A DNA stretch of 64,000 bases from an uncultured SAR86 cluster bacterium (GTDB taxonomy: Bacteria > Pseudomonadota > Gammaproteobacteria > Magnimaribacterales > Magnimaribacteraceae): NCBI GenBank assembly GCA_902604855.1, contig CACLAF010000001.1, positions 124,001-188,000 on the forward strand, in the 5' to 3' direction. A program made the translations under genes and the position numbers. Numbering within the stretch: the first letter of the stretch is position 1; the number at the start of each line of letters is the position of its first letter. The notes beneath the pieces are model-generated. The model ran no database searches, had not been told where the DNA came from, and saw only the letters and a list, made by a program, of their open reading frames with translations. Shown here piece by piece: positions 35,487-44,304 of this stretch.

Positions 35487-35825
35487 TTACAACGCGTCTT
35501 CGTTGAGATCTCCAGTCCTGATACGTATCAGCTGATTCAGATCTACAACAAAAATTTTTCCATCACCTATTTTGTTCGAATTAGCAGAAGTACTTATAGC
35601 ATCCACAACCTCATCAGCGTTATTATCAGAAACAGCTATCTCTATCTTCGTTTTAGGAAGTAAATCAACCTCATACTCTGAACCTCTATATAACTCTGTG
35701 TGGCCCTTTTGCCTGCCGTAACCTTTAACCTCAGTGACGGTGAGACCAGAGACACCAACCGCTAAGAGAGCTTCTCTGACTTCATCGAGCTTGAAAGGCT
35801 TAATAACCGCAGTTATTAATTTCAT
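35487..35825 (-). CDS. glnK: nitrogen regulatory protein PII (second copy)
   Basis: 112-aa PII protein, close to the one at 32548 with substitutions spread along its length. The T-loop [22 protein letters not shown] (two blocks) keeps the tyrosine for uridylylation, and KIFVVDLNQLIRIRTGDLNEDAL is the C-terminal signature. The ATG at 35825 is chosen because AAGGAG precedes it by 5-6 nt and the protein then starts [11 protein letters not shown] as in the family; an upstream start at 35858 would add 11 unrelated residues and lies at the predicted transcription start. A sigma-54-type promoter stands just upstream. Confidence 0.95.
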   Translation of the reverse strand: MKLITAVIKPFKLDEVREALLAVGVSGLTVTEVKGYGRQKGHTELYRGSEYEVDLLPKTKIEIAVSDNNADEVVDAISTSANSNKIGDGKIFVVDLNQLIRIRTGDLNEDAL

Positions 35826-35867
35826 ACTAATTCTCCTTATTATTAAAAAATAATACAAAAGAATATA

Positions 35868-35883
35868 TGCAATCCAAATGCCA
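35868..35883 (-). promoter_or_regulatory. sigma-54 promoter of the second PII-amt pair
   Basis: On the minus strand the sequence reads TGGCAT-N5-TTGCA, matching the sigma-54 consensus TGGCAC-N5-TTGCA at 10 of 11 positions with exact GG/GC spacing. The predicted start point near 35857 leaves about a 30-nt leader that contains the Shine-Dalgarno. It predicts control by RpoN and NtrC. Confidence 0.7.
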
Positions 35884-35981
35884 GAAAAAACTAGTGAATT
35901 CGAGGAAAATTTAGTGCAATTTCTATTTTGATGTTCTAAGAGAGTGCCAAATTGGAGAGAAAAGTTCTAGAATTGGGCAAA

Positions 35982-37274
35982 TTACATTTTTTCCTTCAAA
36001 AGGAGATCTAAGTGATGACTAATATTCTCTAAAGCTCCTCTATTTTTCATGAATACTTTAAATGCGTTATTACCTGCCATCTCCATCTCTTGGTCATCTG
36101 CAATATATTCAATGAATCTATCGGAAAGTTCTCTTGAATTATTTACTATCTTAAGAGCAGCATTTTGTTTTAGTTGTTCTGATATATCTAAAAAATTTCT
36201 CAAGCTTGGGCCTGATAATAAAGGTAGACTTTGCGCAGAGGGCTCTAATAAATTTTGACCTCCATGATCTATCAAACTTCCTCCTACAAATGCTACATCA
36301 GCAAGAGAGTAAAGAAAATTGAGCTCTCCTATGGTATCTCCCAACAATACTTGTGTATTGCTAGTAACGCTTGTTTTTTTTGAGCGCGATGCAAATTGAA
36401 GACCAGAATTTTTAACAATGTTCTTTACTCTTTCAAACCTCTCCAAATGTCTGGGAACAAGAATCAGCAAAGTATTGGGATATTCCTTAATGACTTCTTT
36501 GTAAGCTTCTAGAACTATCTCTTCTTCGATTTCATGTGTGCTTGCTGCTATGAGAACAGGTCTTTTGATTCCATCAAGAGACCAATCCTCTCTTACGGTT
36601 TTGGAAATTTCAATTAATTCTAATGGTACATCTTGATCAAATTTTAAATTGCCACATAAGTTAATTTCTTTTTTATCAACTATCTCTAGAAAACGACTTT
36701 TATCTGACTCAAATTGAGCAAGTAATAAATCTAAAGACTCTATAGCAGGTCGTATTACTGAAGAATATTTTAAATAATTTTCCTTAGATCTCTCAGAAAG
36801 TCTTGCATTTACGAGAGTTGTCAATATGCCTCTATTGTTACAATTAAAAATTATATTTGGCCAAATTTCAGTCTCTAAGAGTATCAATATCTTTGGTTTC
36901 CATTTGTCTAAAAAGAAATTTATGAATATCGGAATATCAACAGGCATATATTGGTGTTTTATCTTGTTTCCTAACCGCTCTATTAATAATTTTGAACCTG
37001 TTGGCGTTGTGGTTGTTACTAATATCTCAGTAGCAGGATATTTTTCTATCAAGCTTCTTATCAAAGGCATGGAAGCATTAACTTCCCCAACAGAAACGGC
37101 ATGAATCCAAATTAATGATTTACCTTTTAGAGGTGAGGTTTTGCTTATACCGAGCCTTTCTGGCCATCTATACAAATACTCTTTGTTAGATAAACCTTTC
37201 CAAAATAATCTTAAAAAATAAAGAGGTAATAATAAGCAAAATATAGCTGTATAAAGCTTTCTTGACATGAGCAT
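35982..37274 (-). CDS. waaA: 3-deoxy-D-manno-octulosonic acid transferase
   Basis: Transfers Kdo from CMP-Kdo to lipid A precursor at the inner membrane. The 430-aa protein has an N-terminal membrane anchor (residues about 7-24), the WIHAVSVGEVNASMPLI stretch with the catalytic glutamate, VTTTTPTGSKL, the AASTHEIEEEIVLEAY motif and GGSLIDHGGQNLLEP, all characteristic of GT30. Two starts 6 nt apart (37274, 37268) are possible; I keep the first. It is divergent from hldD with a 39-bp gap. Confidence 0.96.
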   Translation of the reverse strand: MLMSRKLYTAIFCLLLPLYFLRLFWKGLSNKEYLYRWPERLGISKTSPLKGKSLIWIHAVSVGEVNASMPLIRSLIEKYPATEILVTTTTPTGSKLLIERLGNKIKHQYMPVDIPIFINFFLDKWKPKILILLETEIWPNIIFNCNNRGILTTLVNARLSERSKENYLKYSSVIRPAIESLDLLLAQFESDKSRFLEIVDKKEINLCGNLKFDQDVPLELIEISKTVREDWSLDGIKRPVLIAASTHEIEEEIVLEAYKEVIKEYPNTLLILVPRHLERFERVKNIVKNSGLQFASRSKKTSVTSNTQVLLGDTIGELNFLYSLADVAFVGGSLIDHGGQNLLEPSAQSLPLLSGPSLRNFLDISEQLKQNAALKIVNNSRELSDRFIEYIADDQEMEMAGNNAFKVFMKNRGALENISHHLDLLLKEKM

Positions 37275-37313
37275 ATGCTAACATAGCCCTTATTCCTAAA
37301 TTAAATTAATGTT

Positions 37314-38279
37314 TTGATAGTTGTAACCGGAAGTAACGGATTTATTGGATCCAATCTAATTAAGGGCCTTAATAAAATTGGCTACAAAGATATCATTGCT
37401 GTTGATGATCACAATAACCATAAACTCAAAGAAAATATAATTCATTGTGAAATACAGGATTATCTTGATATAGATGAATTCCTGTTGCTAATTCAAAAAA
37501 ATAAATTTGATGGAACGAAACTCAAATCAATCTATCATCAAGGTGCTTGCTCTAATACGATGGAGTGGGATGCAGAATATCTATACAAGAATAACTTTTT
37601 ATACTCGAAAGAAATATTAAATCTTTCAATAAAATCGAATACTCCCCTAATCTACGCCTCTTCTGCCTCTGTTTATGGAAGTGGTAATGTTTTCGAAGAA
37701 TCAATTGAGAATGAGAGTCCAATTAATCTCTATGCATATTCTAAATTTAAATTTGATCAACTGGTGAGACAAGCCTTAACTGAAAAAACTACACAAATTG
37801 TTGGACTAAGGTACTTCAATGTTTACGGCCCTCAAGAACAGCATAAAGGCAGCATGGCTAGTGTTGCGTATCATTTGCATAATCAGTTAAAAGGTAACGG
37901 CTCTATAAAGTTGTTTAAAGGATCTGACGGATATAGCGATGGTGAACAAAGGAGAGATTTCATTTATATCGATGACATAGTCAAGGTCAATCTTTGGTTT
38001 TTAGAGAACAAAAAAATTTCTGGAATATTCAATTTAGGTACAGGTAAAAGCCGTACATTTAATGATGTTGCTCAGGCTGTAATCAATTGGCATAGCAAAG
38101 GAAGAATTGAATATATTGATTTTCCTGAAAAGTTAAAAGGCTCATATCAAAGCTTTACAGAAGCTAACATTTCAAAATTAAGAGAAGTAGGATACACAGA
38201 AGATTTCATAGATATTACTGAAGGAGTAGACCTCTATTTAGATACCTTAGAAAAATGGCCAAAAAATAATCCCTCCTAA
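37314..38279 (+). CDS. hldD: ADP-L-glycero-D-manno-heptose 6-epimerase
   Basis: NADP-dependent epimerase giving ADP-L-glycero-D-manno-heptose for the LPS core. The 321-aa protein starts with the Rossmann motif VVTGSNGFIGSNLIKGL, has the YHQGACSNTMEWD segment specific to HldD, the SDR YxxxK (YAYSKFKFD) and LRYFNVYGPQEQHKGSMASV (as a run of family motifs). The start is TTG at 37314; the only nearby ATG (37309) is in another frame and stops at once. No Shine-Dalgarno is evident. Confidence 0.96.
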   Translation: MIVVTGSNGFIGSNLIKGLNKIGYKDIIAVDDHNNHKLKENIIHCEIQDYLDIDEFLLLIQKNKFDGTKLKSIYHQGACSNTMEWDAEYLYKNNFLYSKEILNLSIKSNTPLIYASSASVYGSGNVFEESIENESPINLYAYSKFKFDQLVRQALTEKTTQIVGLRYFNVYGPQEQHKGSMASVAYHLHNQLKGNGSIKLFKGSDGYSDGEQRRDFIYIDDIVKVNLWFLENKKISGIFNLGTGKSRTFNDVAQAVINWHSKGRIEYIDFPEKLKGSYQSFTEANISKLREVGYTEDFIDITEGVDLYLDTLEKWPKNNPS

Positions 38280-38283
38280 TCTC

Positions 38284-39222
38284 ATGTCAGAGGACAAAAA
38301 CAAGTTTTCACCATCCCTTCTTTCATTGAAAAGCATAGTCACCTGGATAGGAATAGGTTTGCTAAGAATTATCTCCCTCCTTCCTTATAAAATTCTAATG
38401 AGATTAGGAGACTCTCTGGGACTCTTAATTCATAAACTAAGTCCTCATAGAAAAGAAATAAGCGCCATTAATATTAATAGATGTCTTCAAAAGGAAGGTG
38501 ATGAGCTCAATAAATTTGTTAAATCAAACTTTCAAGCTGTAGGTAGAGGTATCTTTGAGATGGCTATTGGTTGGTGGGCTTCTGATAAAAGGATTTTGAA
38601 TATTAAAACTCGATTAATTAATAGTCATGTATTAAAAAATCAAGCTGAAGGAGCGTTGCTTCTTATAAAACATTCTACCCATTTAGAATTAGATCTAAGA
38701 TTATTAAGTCAGTACTTTAATTTAACCGGCATGTATAAAGCTCAATCTAATGCAGTCTTAAATTATGTAATGATTAAAGCTAGAAATAATTACATAGAAG
38801 CATCGTTAACAAACAAAGAAGGTTTAAAAGCCGCGAGATGGATAAAGTCGGGAAAAATTTTCCTCTATGCGGCAGATCAAGATTATGGTCAAAATGTCTC
38901 AGAAATGGTGCCTTTTTTCGGTCTTCATGCTGCTACAGTTACCTTTCCTGCCTTGTTTTCAAAAAAAAATACAAAAATAATTTTTGCTGATGTTTCTAAT
39001 GTTAAAGGGACCTATGAAATAGAATTAAAAGAATTGCATAGTTCCGAAAATGAATATGAATTCTTAAAACGAATGAATGATCTTTATCAAGAGTTTATAA
39101 TGAAAGAGCCTGAAGGCTATCTTTGGATGCACAGACGCTTCAAATCAGGATTGGAGGAAAATATTTATCCTAAGTGGTCTAGAAGAGATAAAAAAAGAAA
39201 AAAAAGAAGGTTAAAACGATAA
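38284..39222 (+). CDS. lpxL: lipid A acyltransferase (LpxL/HtrB family)
   Basis: Late acyltransferase that adds a secondary fatty acyl chain to Kdo-lipid A. The 312-aa protein has a hydrophobic N-terminal anchor (residues about 17-37), the catalytic H-X4-E in LIKHSTHLELDLRLL, and KSGKIFLYAADQDYGQN plus the PFFGLHAATVT motif. It ends in a very basic tail (KKRKKRRLKR). The gene starts 4 nt after hldD and ends 4 nt before the convergent hldE stop. LpxM or LpxP activity is possible; acyl specificity cannot be told. Confidence 0.93.
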   Translation: MSEDKNKFSPSLLSLKSIVTWIGIGLLRIISLLPYKILMRLGDSLGLLIHKLSPHRKEISAININRCLQKEGDELNKFVKSNFQAVGRGIFEMAIGWWASDKRILNIKTRLINSHVLKNQAEGALLLIKHSTHLELDLRLLSQYFNLTGMYKAQSNAVLNYVMIKARNNYIEASLTNKEGLKAARWIKSGKIFLYAADQDYGQNVSEMVPFFGLHAATVTFPALFSKKNTKIIFADVSNVKGTYEIELKELHSSENEYEFLKRMNDLYQEFIMKEPEGYLWMHRRFKSGLEENIYPKWSRRDKKRKKRRLKR

Positions 39223-39226
39223 GAGT

Positions 39227-40639
39227 TTAGATCATTTTTTGAATAATTTTGGTCGTTGATATACCTTTAACAAGAGGAATAGTCATAACCTTACCTCCAG
39301 ATTTAACTACCTCTTCATATCCAACTATTTCATTAATTTTATAATCTCCTCCCTTTACAAGCACGTCTGGTTTAATAGTTTTAATTAGCTTAATTGGAGT
39401 TTCCTCATCAAAAAAAACTACCTTATCTACACACTGTAAAGAGGCTAAAACTTTAGCTCTATGAGCCAGGGTATTAATTGGTCTACTAGAACCTTTTAAT
39501 TTACGAACTGATTTATCAGTATTTATTGCAACTATAAGCTTGTCTCCCAGATCTTTTGCGGCTGCAAGATACTCAACATGCCCAGCATGCAAAATATCAA
39601 AACATCCATTAGTGAAGACTATTTTTTTTGATCTTTCATGAAGGTCTTGTGAATAACCTTTTATTTCATTAGACGTAACGAAAGATTCAGAAAGACCTAA
39701 GTAAGGAACTAACTCAGACTGGTTAACTGCAGCTGTACCAGATTTACCTACCACTATTCCGGCAGCGATATTAGCCAATCGAATTGACTCTGAAATAGTG
39801 AATCCTCCTGCCAGTCCTGCAGCAATGCTAGCAATAACGGTATCGCCCGCTCCGGAAACATCAAATACATCTCTTGCCTCTGTTGGAAAATCCTCTCTAA
39901 TGATTTTTTCATTTCTTTTGTTTAAGAGTGTCATTCCATCTGAGCCTCTGGTAATTAAGAGTGAATTCAGTCTTAGAGATTTAATAAGATCCTTTCCTTT
40001 CTTTGTAATTTCAGATTCCTTATTTATCTTGCCAACTACTCTTTCAAATTCATGAAGATTTGGAGTGATAATGTCAGCTGACTTGTATTTTGAAAAATCA
40101 TCTCCCTTGGGATCAACTAAGATTATTTTTTTTGTCTTTTTTGCTTCTCTAATGATTAGCGGGATATTCTTTAAGGTACCCTTTCCGTAGTCAGAGATGA
40201 TAAGAACCTTATTTTTTTTATAACTTATATGCTTTTTATAATGAGATAAACTTGATTGCCAATCTGTTTCGGAGAATTCCTCTTCATTATCTATTCTTAT
40301 TAATTGTTGCTGAGATGCCAGGATTCTTAACTTTGAGATAGTAGGATGATCAGATTTGCTTAAAGCTTTTTTAATATTGTTCTTCTGTAAAAGTTTAATA
40401 ACCTGAGTTGAAGAAGCATCTTTTCCAGTTACTCCAATTATTGTTGCATTAGAACCAAGACTAGATAAATTTAAAGCAACATTTGCAGCTCCACCTAATC
40501 TTATCTCTTCGCCGGATGGTTTGAGAACAGGCACAGGCGCTTCGGGAGAAACTCTGTCAACACTACCAGAAATATATCTATCTAAAATAATATCTCCAAA
40601 AACAAGGACATGTCCTTTACTTAACATCTTAAGGTCCAT
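39227..40639 (-). CDS. hldE: bifunctional heptose 7-phosphate kinase / heptose 1-phosphate adenylyltransferase
   Basis: Two-domain enzyme of ADP-heptose synthesis. Residues about 1-315 are a PfkB-type kinase (GGAANVALNLSSLGS; DVSGAGDTVIASIAAGLAGG). Residues about 335-470 are a cytidylyltransferase-like domain with FTNGCFDILHAGHVEYL and a C-terminal GISTTKII. The 470-aa length is normal. There is no visible Shine-Dalgarno before its ATG, and a TATAAT box lies 8 nt upstream of it. Confidence 0.97.
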   Translation of the reverse strand: MDLKMLSKGHVLVFGDIILDRYISGSVDRVSPEAPVPVLKPSGEEIRLGGAANVALNLSSLGSNATIIGVTGKDASSTQVIKLLQKNNIKKALSKSDHPTISKLRILASQQQLIRIDNEEEFSETDWQSSLSHYKKHISYKKNKVLIISDYGKGTLKNIPLIIREAKKTKKIILVDPKGDDFSKYKSADIITPNLHEFERVVGKINKESEITKKGKDLIKSLRLNSLLITRGSDGMTLLNKRNEKIIREDFPTEARDVFDVSGAGDTVIASIAAGLAGGFTISESIRLANIAAGIVVGKSGTAAVNQSELVPYLGLSESFVTSNEIKGYSQDLHERSKKIVFTNGCFDILHAGHVEYLAAAKDLGDKLIVAINTDKSVRKLKGSSRPINTLAHRAKVLASLQCVDKVVFFDEETPIKLIKTIKPDVLVKGGDYKINEIVGYEEVVKSGGKVMTIPLVKGISTTKIIQKMI

Positions 40640-40647
40640 ATGTGGTA

Positions 40648-40653
40648 ATTATA
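40648..40653 (-). promoter_or_regulatory. -10 box of hldE
   Basis: A perfect TATAAT on the minus strand ends 8 nt before the hldE ATG. The expected start point leaves a leader of only about 2 nt. The rest of the 99-bp divergent gap shows no clear -35 hexamer or operator. Confidence 0.4.
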
Positions 40654-40738
40654 TACCTTGAGATCATTATGCTGTTCTATATTATTGATTTGTGTAGTTT
40701 AGTAAGTTTTATCGCATTCAAAATGATCTTAAAAATTA

Positions 40739-41362
40739 ATGAAATTAAATCTTCCTATTGATATAGAAAAAGTGAAAGGCTTTCTTGATCCATTGGAAGG
40801 AGAAGCCCTATATGTTCACTCAAAAAATGCAACTGAGGCAGGTCCTGCACTAGAAATTGGAAGTTATTGTGGAAAATCAGCAGTCTATATTGGTTCAGCT
40901 GCGAAAAAGAATGAAGAAAAACTCTATTCTGTAGATCATCACCGAGGATCAGAAGAACAGCAACCAGGAGAACAGTACTTTGATCCTGATTTAGTGGATG
41001 ATACAGGTGAAGGAATAGACACCCTACCTTACTTTCTTGCAACTATTCGTCGATCTCAATTAGAGGGAGTTGTAATACCGGTAGTTTCAACATCTGAAGA
41101 AGCTTATACTGACTTAAGATTGGAGTTCAGTTTTATCTTTATTGACGGCGGGCACAGTGAGGAAGCAGCTCAAAAAGATTATAAACTATGGCAAAACAGG
41201 TTGTTTGTAGGTGGTTTATTAGCAATTCATGATGTTTTCCCTGATCCAAAAGATGGCGGTAGGCCTCCTTTTAATATCTATAAGAAAGCCCTTGATAGTG
41301 GTCAATTTAAGGAAATAGAGGCTATAAAGTCTCTAAGAATACTTAGAAAAATAAAGGGTTAA
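40739..41362 (+). CDS. class I SAM-dependent methyltransferase (CmcI/Methyltransf_24-like)
   Basis: 207-aa Rossmann-fold methyltransferase. The SAM-binding motif I is LEIGSYCGKSAVYIGSAA, the acidic motif II LYSVDHHRGSEEQQPG, and FIFIDGGHSEEAAQKDYKLW followed by GGLLAIHDVFPDP is typical of the Methyltransf_24 group that modifies sugars or natural products. It sits alone on the plus strand inside the LPS locus, divergent from hldE and convergent (1-nt gap) with the toroid-protein gene. The target is unknown, with an LPS sugar one possibility. Confidence 0.8.
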   Translation: MKLNLPIDIEKVKGFLDPLEGEALYVHSKNATEAGPALEIGSYCGKSAVYIGSAAKKNEEKLYSVDHHRGSEEQQPGEQYFDPDLVDDTGEGIDTLPYFLATIRRSQLEGVVIPVVSTSEEAYTDLRLEFSFIFIDGGHSEEAAQKDYKLWQNRLFVGGLLAIHDVFPDPKDGGRPPFNIYKKALDSGQFKEIEAIKSLRILRKIKG

Positions 41363-41363
41363 A

Positions 41364-42371
41364 TTACGCCCAAGTTTTAGAAAAAAGGTCAGACCCAGGT
41401 GTAAAATTGTAGACAGCATCAGCAGCAAGTAAGACTGCACCTGCAGTCCAAGTGGGCTTTTCAATTGGCCAAAATTTATCATCCGGATATACATATCCTG
41501 TCCAATAAAGTTCATCATTATCACGCCACTGATGCAAGGAATCTAAAAGCTCCTCAGCTTCACTTAACAATCCAATTCTCACAAGAGCAAGGACTAACTC
41601 TGAACTTTCCGCTACTGTTACCCAGGGTTCTTCTTTTACGCACTTACAACCTTTTCCTTCGACAATAAAATCTGACCATTTCGATTCTATTTGTTGAATA
41701 CTTTTATCTTGATCATAAATGCCACACAAAACTGGATAATACCAGTCCATGCTATATCTGGACTTACTCTCCCAACTTCTATCATATCTCTCTGGATTAT
41801 TATTTATTGATTCTTTCAATCCAGCCATTGAAAAATTAACTCTTTCTGTAGACATGCCAAAAATCTTAAAAATTGCTGAAGCGCATTCCAGACTTTTATA
41901 TATTGAACTACTGCCAGTAATTAACGAATCATCTAATATTTCCTTACCATCCTCTGCAGCCCAGTAAATATCACCTTTTTCTGTCTGCATTGAGATAACA
42001 AAATCAATTGCATTAGTTAATGAAGGCAACATTTCATTAAGAAACTCTTCATCTTGAAAAATTAAGTAGTGATGCCATAGACCGGTAGCTATATAAGCAG
42101 AGAAATTTGTTTCTCTTCTTTTAGTAGTGGGCTCCGACTTAATATATTCAGAATACCAAGAACCATCTGTAAGCTGATTATCCCTTAACCATTTATAGGC
42201 TCTTTCTGTTTTATCTTTTTTTCCAGCTATTGCCAAACCCATGGCAGCTTCTATATGGTCCCATGGATCAAGCTTCTTTCCAATTTCCCAAGGAATAGAT
42301 CCATCATTATTTTGAACATCTAGTATGTAATCTACTGAGCTCTTATAAAACTCAAGACTAGAGTAGTCCAT
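41364..42371 (-). CDS. prenyltransferase/squalene-cyclase-like alpha-toroid repeat protein
   Basis: 335-aa, soluble, all-helical protein with repeated segments of the form DGSIPWEI (about residue 24) and DGSWYSEY (about residue 71), plus later Trp-rich repeats, typical of the alpha/alpha toroid fold shared by prenyltransferases and squalene cyclases. The cyclase DxDD acid motif is not visible, so enzymatic cyclisation is unlikely, and a glycan-binding or glycan-processing role is more plausible. It abuts the methyltransferase gene (0-nt gap), which in turn overlaps a glycosyltransferase gene. Function is unknown. Confidence 0.7.
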   Translation of the reverse strand: MDYSSLEFYKSSVDYILDVQNNDGSIPWEIGKKLDPWDHIEAAMGLAIAGKKDKTERAYKWLRDNQLTDGSWYSEYIKSEPTTKRRETNFSAYIATGLWHHYLIFQDEEFLNEMLPSLTNAIDFVISMQTEKGDIYWAAEDGKEILDDSLITGSSSIYKSLECASAIFKIFGMSTERVNFSMAGLKESINNNPERYDRSWESKSRYSMDWYYPVLCGIYDQDKSIQQIESKWSDFIVEGKGCKCVKEEPWVTVAESSELVLALVRIGLLSEAEELLDSLHQWRDNDELYWTGYVYPDDKFWPIEKPTWTAGAVLLAADAVYNFTPGSDLFSKTWA

Positions 42372-43079
42372 TTATATCGGTTTCCTAAAATACATTACCA
42401 GGCTTTTTCCTATAAGAGGTTGCAGAATCGATTCTAATATCTTTGTAAATAGAGGTTTTTTCATTAAATCCCAAACTAGAAGTTTATGGTATTGCTTAAC
42501 TAGAAAAGAATCCTCTTTAGTTTTCCAAAAAAGACATTGCAACCACCAATATGGGGAATGCAATCCATGAGCCCAATGGAAAGACTGATATTCAAGACCA
42601 TTAGATACAGCCAAATTCTTTAGTTCCTGATGTTTGAATATTCTCACGTGTCCGCCTGGTGTTTTTGAATATTCTTTACTTAGTTTCCAGCATATCAACT
42701 CAGGTAAATATCTTGGCACGCTTAATGCCATTACTCCTCCCGGCTTTAGAACTCTTACAAGCTCTCTTACTGATTCATTCGGTGAATCTACATGCTCCAG
42801 GACTTCACTACAAATAACTGCATCAAGAGAAGAATCTTTAAGAGGAATATCATCTATATTACCAAGTCCAAAAGTACAAGATGTACTAAGTTCAGAAGTA
42901 TCAAAATCTTTCAGTCTGGACTGAGCAATTTTTATATCTTCAAAAGAAAGATCCATACCCACTATACTCGCTGGAGTTTCCAACAATGCACCAATTGAAT
43001 GCCTTCCTTCTCCACAACCCATATCCAACATTAGCTGCCCTTCTCTGAGATTAAGATTGTTATATTTAATTGTATTCAT
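42372..43079 (-). CDS. class I SAM-dependent methyltransferase (UbiE/Methyltransf_11-like)
   Basis: 235-aa methyltransferase with motif I LMLDMGCGEGRHSIGAL, motif II VGMDLSFEDI and the motif IV-VI region DAVICSEVLEHVDSPNESV / LKPGGVMALSVPRYLPE. A C-terminal hydrophobic, aromatic stretch (HWAHGLHSPYWWLQCLFWK) may contact the membrane. Its 5' end overlaps the upstream glycosyltransferase gene by 14 nt and its stop meets the start of the toroid gene, so the three proteins are probably made together. Confidence 0.82.
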   Translation of the reverse strand: MNTIKYNNLNLREGQLMLDMGCGEGRHSIGALLETPASIVGMDLSFEDIKIAQSRLKDFDTSELSTSCTFGLGNIDDIPLKDSSLDAVICSEVLEHVDSPNESVRELVRVLKPGGVMALSVPRYLPELICWKLSKEYSKTPGGHVRIFKHQELKNLAVSNGLEYQSFHWAHGLHSPYWWLQCLFWKTKEDSFLVKQYHKLLVWDLMKKPLFTKILESILQPLIGKSLVMYFRKPI

Positions 43080-44304
43080 TGATGAAAGATTCTATTACTG
43101 CCTTAAAAGAAGATTCATAAGAACTTGCTGCAATTTTCCAGTCAAAGATTTCTTCCATTCTTTGCCTTCCTTTTGTGGACAGTTTTCTCATATCTTCTGG
43201 ATTATTGAATAATTTTATCACTGCCTTCTCAATTTCTTCTGCAGAGGATGGCATTATTTTTAGGGCAGCATCGCCAACTACTTCTTCTAGTCCTCCAGAA
43301 TGAGTGCTGATTAAAGGAACTCCGCAGGCCATTGCTTCACCTGCTCCAAAACCAAAACCCTCATAAAGAGAAGGTATAACAGCTAATTCAGAAGAGTGGT
43401 ATAAATCAACAATCTCTTTCTCAGATATTCCTGATCTAAAAGTTATTACATTACTTAGATTCAACTCCTCTATGAGTTTACTGACCTCACTATTATTGGG
43501 AGATTTACCTATAACGGTTAAGGTAGTTTTAGGAAATGAGGACAATATCTTAGGTAAAGCTTTAACTAAATACTTTAGACCTTTCAATGGTATGTCTGCA
43601 CTAGCAGTTGTAATGATTTTGTTTTCTTCTCTCTTGTCAAAAGAACACGGACTAAATGTATTTATATCAATACCATTTAAAATAACCTCGATTCTATTCG
43701 GGTCAACATGAAACTCTTCGACAACATCTTTTTTTGAAGGTTTGCTAACGCAAATAATTTTTTTTAGCTTTGGAGCAACTCTTTTCTGCATAGGAAGAAA
43801 GTTATGCCATCGCTTTGAAGATAGTTTCTCTTTCCAATTAGTAGCATTTTGCATTTCTAGTTTATGATCTTTTGTAATTGGATGATGGATGGTAACCACC
43901 AAAGGAAGAATCTCTTGGATTCTTAATAAAGATCCAGATAAAGATTGGTTGTCCAAAATAATCTCAAAATCACTTTTATTATGTTTAATATATTTGAGTA
44001 CTCTCTTTCCAAAAGTATAAGGCTCAGGAAAGCCACCGGTCATTACAGTAAGCCATTCGTAAAAATCTAGGGGACGAAATAATAAATTCAAACCGAACGA
44101 GCCCATTCTATTTTGAGTCTCAAATAATCCTAAACTAGGAATTTTTATTAATTCTACTGATTCATCTAACTCGGGATAAGGCGGGCCAGATAAGACAGAA
44201 ACTTGATGACCACGATCACTTAGAGCTTTACTCAAGTGCTTAATATAAATACCTTGCCCTCCTGAATAAGGATGACTTCTATAGCTCAAGATTCCAATTC
44301 TCAA
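43066..44304 (-). CDS. glycosyltransferase family 4
   Basis: 412-aa GT-B fold retaining glycosyltransferase. The N-terminal acceptor domain opens with ILSYRSHPYSGGQGIYIKHL; the C-terminal nucleotide-sugar domain has NGIDINTF, TTASADIPLKGLKYLVKAL and the E-X7-E signature in PSLYEGFGFGAGEAMACG. The donor sugar is unknown. It starts 4 nt inside the end of the kinase fusion gene (44301) and overlaps the methyltransferase gene at its own 3' end. Confidence 0.88.
   Translation of the reverse strand: MRIGILSYRSHPYSGGQGIYIKHLSKALSDRGHQVSVLSGPPYPELDESVELIKIPSLGLFETQNRMGSFGLNLLFRPLDFYEWLTVMTGGFPEPYTFGKRVLKYIKHNKSDFEIILDNQSLSGSLLRIQEILPLVVTIHHPITKDHKLEMQNATNWKEKLSSKRWHNFLPMQKRVAPKLKKIICVSKPSKKDVVEEFHVDPNRIEVILNGIDINTFSPCSFDKREENKIITTASADIPLKGLKYLVKALPKILSSFPKTTLTVIGKSPNNSEVSKLIEELNLSNVITFRSGISEKEIVDLYHSSELAVIPSLYEGFGFGAGEAMACGVPLISTHSGGLEEVVGDAALKIMPSSAEEIEKAVIKLFNNPEDMRKLSTKGRQRMEEIFDWKIAASSYESSFKAVIESFINEYN

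Noticed and set aside
35826-35858. Extended start for the second PII gene
   Set aside because: PII proteins begin MKLI at 35825, where a good Shine-Dalgarno lies; the extra 11 residues fall at the predicted transcription start.
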